64,000 nt of DNA from JADLDB01 sp040752975. Lineage in GTDB: Bacteria; Myxococcota; Myxococcia; Myxococcales; Myxococcaceae. Made by a program: the position numbers and the translations under genes. How positions within the stretch are numbered: the first letter of the stretch is position 1; each line of letters starts with the position of its first letter. The notes below the pieces were generated by a model. It saw only the letters and a list, made by a program, of their open reading frames with translations, was not told the DNA's origin and did not search any database. The DNA is taken from NCBI GenBank assembly GCA_040752975.1, contig JBFMHF010000010.1:16544-80543 (forward strand), written 5' to 3'. Positions 58,831 through 64,000 of the stretch are shown in pieces.

Positions 58831-61389
58831 ATGACGTCCCGACACCGCGTCACGCCGCGCGCGTGGCTGTGGCTGATGCCCTTCCTCTGGATGGCGTGCA
58901 GTGGCGGCTGCGGCGGGTGCTCGTGCCTGCAACCCATTCCCGGCGGCTACGACGGGAAGAAGCTGGACAACGCGGTGGCGGCGCGCGTCACGCAGCGGGG
59001 CTTCGACTTCATCAGCAACAACTACGCGGCCCTCTTGATGGAAGCGGGCCTGTCCACGCCGCTGTCGGTGCCCGTGCCGTGCTCGTCCGTCAGCTTTGGC
59101 AGCGACGGCCACCTCTGCGACCAGAACCGCAACAACGCCTGCGACAACGGCGAGGCCTGCACCGTCACCGTCGACATCTTGAGCTTGAACCTCGCGCCCG
59201 CCAACCCGACGGGGCCGGACCAGGGCATCCTCAACGCCACCGCGCGCCTGCGCATCAACACCGGCGACATGTGGATGCGCACCTGCGCGGCGGAGGTGTT
59301 TGGCGCCTGCATCTGCCGACTGACCTGCTCGGCCAACTTCTCGTCGACGCGCAGCGGCCGCCAGTACGACGACCTCACCGCCGAGGTGCGCTTCACCATC
59401 GACGCGCGCTACGGCCGGGTGCTGGCCTTCGACGTGCCCACGGTGGGCGGCATCAACTCGCTGGAAGGCGGCGACCTCGACGTCAACACCTCGGGCTTCT
59501 GCAGCGCGCTGGCCTGCTCGGTGCTGGACATCGGCTTCATTCGCAACTTCGTGATGGACCAGTTCATCAAGCCGGCTCTCATCGACCAGGTGCGCAGCGC
59601 GGTGGACGACGCGCGCTGCCGGGCCTGCGGCGGCTCGGGCGACCCCGCCTGCCCCGGCGCCTCTACCTGCCAGGGAGGCCAGTGCCGCGACCCGATGGGC
59701 TGCGTGCCCACCACGCTGGGCATGGAAGGGCGGCTCGACCTCTCGGCGGTGGACCTGGGCGGCATCGCGCTCTCGGGCGGCATGGACGTGTACGCCGTGG
59801 CGGGCGGCACCGTGTCGTCGGCGGCCAACAGCCACCTCACCCTGGGCGTGCTGGGCGGCGCGGAGCCCTTCACCGGCGTCACGCCCAACCCCGACGGGGG
59901 CAGCACCGCGCTGCGCGGCCCCGTCCCGTGCGTGCCGGCGGTGGCCGAGCCTCCCGACATGAGCGCGCCTGCGCCCGACTGGAACGCCAGCGACGCGGGC
60001 TACCACGTGGGAGTGGCCGTCAGCTCCCGCTTCCTCAAGCGCGCTTCCTGGGCCGCGCACCAGGCCGGAGCGATGTGCCTCGACCTCTCCACCGCGCAGG
60101 TGGGGCTGCTCACCACCGGCCTCTTCGAGGCCTTCTTGCCGTCGCTGGGCAAGCTGGCCACCGTCGACGGGAAAGACGCGCCGATGCTCATCGCGCTGCG
60201 CCCGAAGGAGCCGCCCCGCCTCTCGGTGGGCAAGGGCACCTTCGACCCGGTGACGAAGCTGCCCGTCGACCCGCTCCTGCGCCTGGAGTGGACGGACCTC
60301 CACATCGACGTCTACGCGATGCTGGACGAGCGCTTCTTCCGCCTCTTCTCGCTCACCACCGACGTCAACCTGCCCCTGTCCCTCGTCTTCTCCGGCTGCG
60401 ACCAGGTGACGCCGGCCATCGGCGACGTGAAGCAGCTCCTCACCAACGTCCGCGCCGCGGACAGCGAGGTGCTGGCGGAAGACCCACAGGTGCTGGCGGA
60501 CCTGATTCCTTCGTTGCTGGCCGTTGCTGAGTCCTCTCTGGCCAGCGGCCTGGGTGCGCAGACGCTGCCGTCGCTGGGGGCCTTCCGCCTCAAGGTGAAC
60601 GAGGCGACGGGTGTGACGCCGGTGGTGGGGACGCCGACGTTCGAGCACCTCGGCCTCTTCGCGGAGCTGGTGACGGGCGCGTGCCCCATGCCGCGGCCTC
60701 AGGCGCGCGCGGTGCTGAAGGGCGTCGACGTGGCGCCGCCGAGGGAATTGGTGGCCACGGGGGTGGGTGTGCCCTGGCCGACGGTGCGGCTGGACGTCAG
60801 CAGCCCCGGCTCGAGCGAGGAGATGGAGTGGGCGTTCCGGGTGGACGACGGGCTGTGGAGCACCTTCCGGCCCGCAGCGGGCGAGCTGCGCGTGACGCAC
60901 CCGGCGCTGCTGCTGCAGGGCACGCACCGCGTGGAGGTGCGCACCCGCCCGGCGAAGGAGCCGCACGCGGTGTCAATGCCGGAGGTGGTGGAGGTGACGG
61001 TGGACTTCCAGCCCCCGAAGCTGGCGCTGCGGCCGGACTCCGTGGCGGGCACGTTGAACGTCGCGGCGCGCGACCTGGTGACGACGCAGGACAAGCTGCG
61101 CTGGTACGTGCAGGTGGGGCAGGGGCCGAAGGTGGCCTTCACGCCCACGCAGGTGCTGGACCTCGCCACGCTGGACGCCGCAGGGGGCGCGACCGTCTTC
61201 GTCGAGGACGAGGCCGGGCATGTGGCGCAGGAGCGTTACGTGGCGCCCATCACCGTCGACCATCCGGACACCGAGGACCCGGCGGCCGGAGCGAAAAGCA
61301 CCGGCTTCGGCTGCAGCGTCGGCGGCGGGCTGGAGGCGCTGGCGCTGGCGGCGCTCGTCTTCCGTCGGCGTCGGCGTGGCGCGAGGTGA
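58831..61389 (+). CDS. Surface protein with lipobox and MYXO-CTERM sorting signal
   Basis: Protein of 852 aa from ATG 58831, with GGGGAGG upstream. The N-terminus has a lipoprotein-type signal (WLWLMPFLWMAC, Cys23) followed by a CGGCSC cluster. The body is beta-rich with several disulfide-type Cys pairs (CDQNRNNACDNGEAC; CRACGGSGDPACPGASTC). Its C-terminus, TGFGCSVGGGLEALALAALVF then RRRRRGAR, is the tripartite MYXO-CTERM motif: Cys, hydrophobic helix, Arg cluster. That motif is processed for surface display in Myxococcota. The combination of both signals is unusual. Function unknown. Confidence 0.88.
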   Translation: MTSRHRVTPRAWLWLMPFLWMACSGGCGGCSCLQPIPGGYDGKKLDNAVAARVTQRGFDFISNNYAALLMEAGLSTPLSVPVPCSSVSFGSDGHLCDQNRNNACDNGEACTVTVDILSLNLAPANPTGPDQGILNATARLRINTGDMWMRTCAAEVFGACICRLTCSANFSSTRSGRQYDDLTAEVRFTIDARYGRVLAFDVPTVGGINSLEGGDLDVNTSGFCSALACSVLDIGFIRNFVMDQFIKPALIDQVRSAVDDARCRACGGSGDPACPGASTCQGGQCRDPMGCVPTTLGMEGRLDLSAVDLGGIALSGGMDVYAVAGGTVSSAANSHLTLGVLGGAEPFTGVTPNPDGGSTALRGPVPCVPAVAEPPDMSAPAPDWNASDAGYHVGVAVSSRFLKRASWAAHQAGAMCLDLSTAQVGLLTTGLFEAFLPSLGKLATVDGKDAPMLIALRPKEPPRLSVGKGTFDPVTKLPVDPLLRLEWTDLHIDVYAMLDERFFRLFSLTTDVNLPLSLVFSGCDQVTPAIGDVKQLLTNVRAADSEVLAEDPQVLADLIPSLLAVAESSLASGLGAQTLPSLGAFRLKVNEATGVTPVVGTPTFEHLGLFAELVTGACPMPRPQARAVLKGVDVAPPRELVATGVGVPWPTVRLDVSSPGSSEEMEWAFRVDDGLWSTFRPAAGELRVTHPALLLQGTHRVEVRTRPAKEPHAVSMPEVVEVTVDFQPPKLALRPDSVAGTLNVAARDLVTTQDKLRWYVQVGQGPKVAFTPTQVLDLATLDAAGGATVFVEDEAGHVAQERYVAPITVDHPDTEDPAAGAKSTGFGCSVGGGLEALALAALVFRRRRRGAR

Positions 61390-61494
61390 GCGCTGCCGAG
61401 TTTGCAGCCAGGCTGGAGGCCGCGCTCGCTCGCCTCCGCCGTCGAGTCGGCGTGCATGTGTGGCGGGCTGGTGCCGATGCTGGCCCTGGCGGCG

Positions 61495-61560
61495 GCCACC
61501 GGAGGGGCACTCGAGGATGTCGAGGGCGAAAGTGTGGCGTAGCAGGGCGGCCCATTCCAG
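61495..61560 (-). mobile_element. Relic of an IS91-like transposase C-terminus
   Basis: Read on the - strand this encodes LEWAALLRHTFALDILECPS, which fits the pattern RxxWAxLLRRxFALDVLxCPxCGGR near the end of IS91-type (Y2) transposases. After CPS the expected CGGR continuation is disrupted, and no intact frame extends on either side, so only a decayed fragment remains. It sits in the 381-bp gene-free stretch 61390-61770; I see nothing else recognisable there. Confidence 0.5.
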
Positions 61561-61770
61561 GCGCGGTCGCGGAGGGGCGCGTGCCGTCGGCAGCGAAGCC
61601 TGGGCGCGCGGGCACACGGGAGGCGGTGACTCCAGTGGCGCGAAGGGCCGCCCGAGACGCGTGACGACGGGACGCCGCCAGGCATTGGGCCCGAGGACGC
61701 CGCGGAAGCGGATGAGGTACCGGCGAAGAGGCGGCAGCAGCGAGCCCCTTCGCCGCCCTGCCGCTGCAGT

Positions 61771-62960
61771 TCAGCTGGATCTGGTACCTACAGTGCCGGC
61801 GGGCAACTCCTCGTCGTCCGCCTCGGGCAGCAGGCCCGCTTCCTTCGAGATTGTCCTCGCCACTACGTCCAGTGCCTCGTGGCGCCTCATCTCGTCGCCT
61901 TGGTACTCGCCCTCGTGGATGTACTTCGAGCGGACATTGTAGAGATCCTTCACTTGGTCTCGCAGCCGCTTGCGGTCCGCTTGGGACTGGCCGAGGAGGA
62001 AGGCGACTGCGTCGGCGACGCGGGCGGAAAGCTCCTCCTTCGCCTCCAGCAGGAGGCTCTCAAGGGCGGTAGCCATGGCAAGGTAGGACTCACCCGGTTC
62101 CTCCGTTGTCCACGCCCGGCAGAGGAACCGGGCAGCCCGGCGGACGCGCTTTGCCTCGAGTCCCCGGCTGCGCATCGGCCGCATAGCTGCGGCCAGACGC
62201 GCAGTGAGAACCTCCGAACCCCTGCCTGGCGAAGCTTTGCGGCTTCGAACTCAGTGAGGTCGGCCGGGAAGACGAGCTGGATACTCCGCGCAAGCGCCAT
62301 TCGCGATGGGCTCATCGATGGCAACGGGTGTTGTTCGTTCCCGACCTGCATCACGGGCCAGAACGTGAGCTCCGCCTCGCGGAGTCGTCTTTGAATTTCC
62401 TGGTCCGCATCTTCGACGGACGCACCCGGCCGCCGCCGCTCGCGCCTGAATCGGACAAGGCCACGAGCCCAGAGGAGGCCGACCAGCTCGTCGGCTAGAC
62501 CTTCGAGTGTCCGCGCCGCGGCTCGCCAGTGGCCAGCTCGCACCTTCGCCCCAATGGTGAGCCTCCCGGTACCAGGCCCGTCCGTTGCGGCGACATAGAG
62601 GTTGTACCGCCCTCCGACTTCGGTGACCCCAATAGGGATGTACGAGACCGCGACGGGGGCCTCGAGGAGATAGTCTCGGGGCACCACGTTCTCGAGGAAC
62701 GCCTTCCCGAGTTCCTCGTTGCTCCCCTCCGGTGGGTCGGCGACTTCTCCCATGGCCGTTTCGAGTTCCTCGAACGTCTGGATGTCGGCGTCCTTCGGAA
62801 CGAACTCGCGTACCTTCGCGAGGCGTCGCCAGATCTCGGTCTCAGGTAGTCGCTCTTCGCGCAACTCTTGCAGGAAGGAGTTGTGAAAGAAGACGTTTTC
62901 AAAGTAGTCCAGCAGGAGTCGGCCAATCTCGGCACTGCGTGAATCAGTTGTGTCGCCCAT
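61771..62960 (-). pseudogene. HEPN-domain protein gene broken by a frameshift
   Basis: The first frame runs from ATG 62960 (MGDTTDSRSAEIGRLLLDYFEN) with normal protein character to about 62220 (PADLTEFEAAKLRQAG). Coding character then continues in the -1 frame (EVLTARLAAAMRPMRSRGLEAKR...) to the stop at 61771. The joint is at a G-run (C-run 62219-62222 on the + strand); one extra G would restore a protein of about 395 aa. The C-terminal part has YLAMATALESLLL, then LYNVRSKYIHEG. This is an Apea-like HEPN domain with the R-x4-H RNase-type motif. Base composition is lower in GC than the neighbourhood. Either a pseudogene, a sequencing error or programmed slippage. Confidence 0.75.
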
Positions 62961-63238
62961 GGCTGCCGAATGGTCCCATGGCTCGTGAAGTCAGGCACGC
63001 AGCAAGACTTGGGCCGCGGGAGCGTAGGGCCTCCACAGCCGCTATCGGTTTCTCAGATAGAGGAGCAGGAAGGCGCTGCTCTGCAGCGTGCGGTCGTCAG
63101 GGGGCGGTCGGGCGGATGGACACCAGTGAAAGCAGTCCGGCCGATGCGGTGGGCACGTGCAGCAACGCAAGGGTTTGGAGGCCTTTTCTGTGCGCTCCGA
63201 CTGCCGACGGCGCCATTGCAGCGCGCCCAGCATCCTGG

Positions 63239-64000
63239 CTACGCCTTCCTCACCACCGCCGGCCCCGCATCCTTGAGCAGGTAATGCGTGCAGGTCGGCG
63301 GCAGCAGCTTGCGCTCATAGTCGGGGAGCGGGACGGCGCAGCCGTCGGCGTCGTAACGCAGGAAGCGGTGCCGCGCCGGGATGCGCTGCCAGCCCGTCAG
63401 CAGACCCACAACGTGGCCCACGGCCAGCGAGGCCAGCACGCCGTTGGCCCACACCACCTGGGGTGCCGGCGAGGTGTCGCCGTAGTTGGCCGCCTCCATC
63501 GCCAGGGCGTCGTCGGTGACGACGCGGTAGCAGCGCAGGCAGTGCTGGCCCGGCAGTGACACCACCACCTGGCCAGCCATCAGTGGGTTCTCTCCATCGA
63601 GCTTCGAGGGGGTGATGCCAAGCCCAATGTCGATGTACGGGATGAGCCACTTCCGGCACTCGCGCTCCAGTTCGTCCCGCTGGCGGGCGGAATCCACGCA
63701 CCCCACGACCACGTCACAGGCCCGCAGGGCCTCCGGCGCGTCCTGCCAACGCACCGGCAGCAACTGCACCTCGTCCAGCGACATCAACCCGCCCAGCACC
63801 CGGCGGGCGACGTCCAGCTTGGGGTGCCCGACGTCTGCCTGTGCCGCGCCGACGAGGCGATTCAGGTTGGTGTCCTCGACAGTTTGCGGCTCGAAGACGG
63901 TGAGGCGCGGCACCTTCACATGGGCCAATTGCTGGCCGACGTGCGAGCCGCCCCCGCCGTAGCCGACGAGGCCGACGCGGGCCTGGTTGAGGTATTCCCG
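63239..64000 (-). CDS. ThiF/E1-like adenylyltransferase, 5' end missing
   Basis: The frame is open to the window edge, so at least 254 codons and no start are seen. The Rossmann motif GLVGYGGGGSHVGQQLAHV (about 20 codons from the edge) and the following FEPQTVEDTNLNRLVGA match ThiF/MoeB/E1 enzymes, with the N-R pair (NLNR). VVVGCVDSARQRDELERECRKW corresponds to the conserved V-x-x-x-D-x-x-x-x-R segment. A H-C-L-R-C pair follows. These enzymes adenylate the C-terminus of ubiquitin-like or sulfur-carrier proteins. Context is accessory DNA (HEPN gene 278 bp downstream). No E2, JAB or carrier gene is within view. The 62961-63238 gap holds nothing recognisable. Confidence 0.82.
   Translation of the reverse strand, partial: REYLNQARVGLVGYGGGGSHVGQQLAHVKVPRLTVFEPQTVEDTNLNRLVGAAQADVGHPKLDVARRVLGGLMSLDEVQLLPVRWQDAPEALRACDVVVGCVDSARQRDELERECRKWLIPYIDIGLGITPSKLDGENPLMAGQVVVSLPGQHCLRCYRVVTDDALAMEAANYGDTSPAPQVVWANGVLASLAVGHVVGLLTGWQRIPARHRFLRYDADGCAVPLPDYERKLLPPTCTHYLLKDAGPAVVRKA

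Noticed and set aside
62970..63284. Small + strand open frame between the HEPN and ThiF genes
   Set aside because: No ribosome site and no recognisable sequence, and it overlaps the ThiF 3' end.

Overview
The window is a very GC-rich bacterial chromosome segment with tightly packed genes and an intact polar-flagellum locus. The protein encoded at 58831-61389 ends in a MYXO-CTERM type sorting signal. Several other genes have a myxobacterial character: a PilZ protein, a Cys-rich lipoprotein and an M57/astacin-like protease with PPC domains. I infer a flagellated member of the Myxococcota (the Anaeromyxobacter side is possible). No rRNA, tRNA or CRISPR array was found.

Flagellar block, 1-29.7 kb. 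On the + strand lie the hook-filament junction and filament genes: flgK (partial), flgL, an unknown 757-aa gene, flagellin, fliD, fliS and a small FliT-like gene. On the - strand is a signalling group: a receiver protein, a histidine kinase and an NtrC-type sigma54 activator, with HDOD and PilZ genes upstream of them. A TPR gene and a secreted protein follow on the + strand. Next comes a 12-gene, largely overlapping - strand operon, fliL-M-N-O-P-Q-R-flhB-A-F-G-fliA, and then a diguanylate cyclase-motB pair. Divergent from that pair are a second MinD/ParA-type ATPase and a FliJ-like gene. I found five close sigma54 promoter matches (GG-N10-GC), before fliL, before the cyclase-motB pair, before the receiver-kinase-activator operon, before PilZ-HDOD and before the TPR gene. 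One sigma28-like element lies before flagellin. Together they suggest a sigma54 to FliA hierarchy driven by the local NtrC protein.

Middle region, 29.9-58.5 kb. After one membrane protein comes a candidate two-gene defence unit, a SMC/ABC-like AAA ATPase with an overlapping DUF4276 (TOPRIM-like) gene. Then follow envelope and secreted proteins: a metalloprotease lipoprotein, a DPP III-like lipoprotein beside a 1974-aa alpha-2-macroglobulin, a metallophosphoesterase, a receiver protein, a Cys-rich lipoprotein, an SGNH hydrolase and a serine hydrolase. The SGNH/serine hydrolase junction carries 87-bp tandem repeats, and the 3' end of the serine hydrolase gene carries 99-bp repeats. A histidinol-phosphate aminotransferase-like gene, a small unknown gene and feoAB follow.

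Right end, 58.8-64 kb. The MYXO-CTERM protein is followed by a relic of an IS91-like transposase, a HEPN-domain gene broken by a frameshift, and a ThiF/E1-like gene running off the window. This part looks like accessory DNA.
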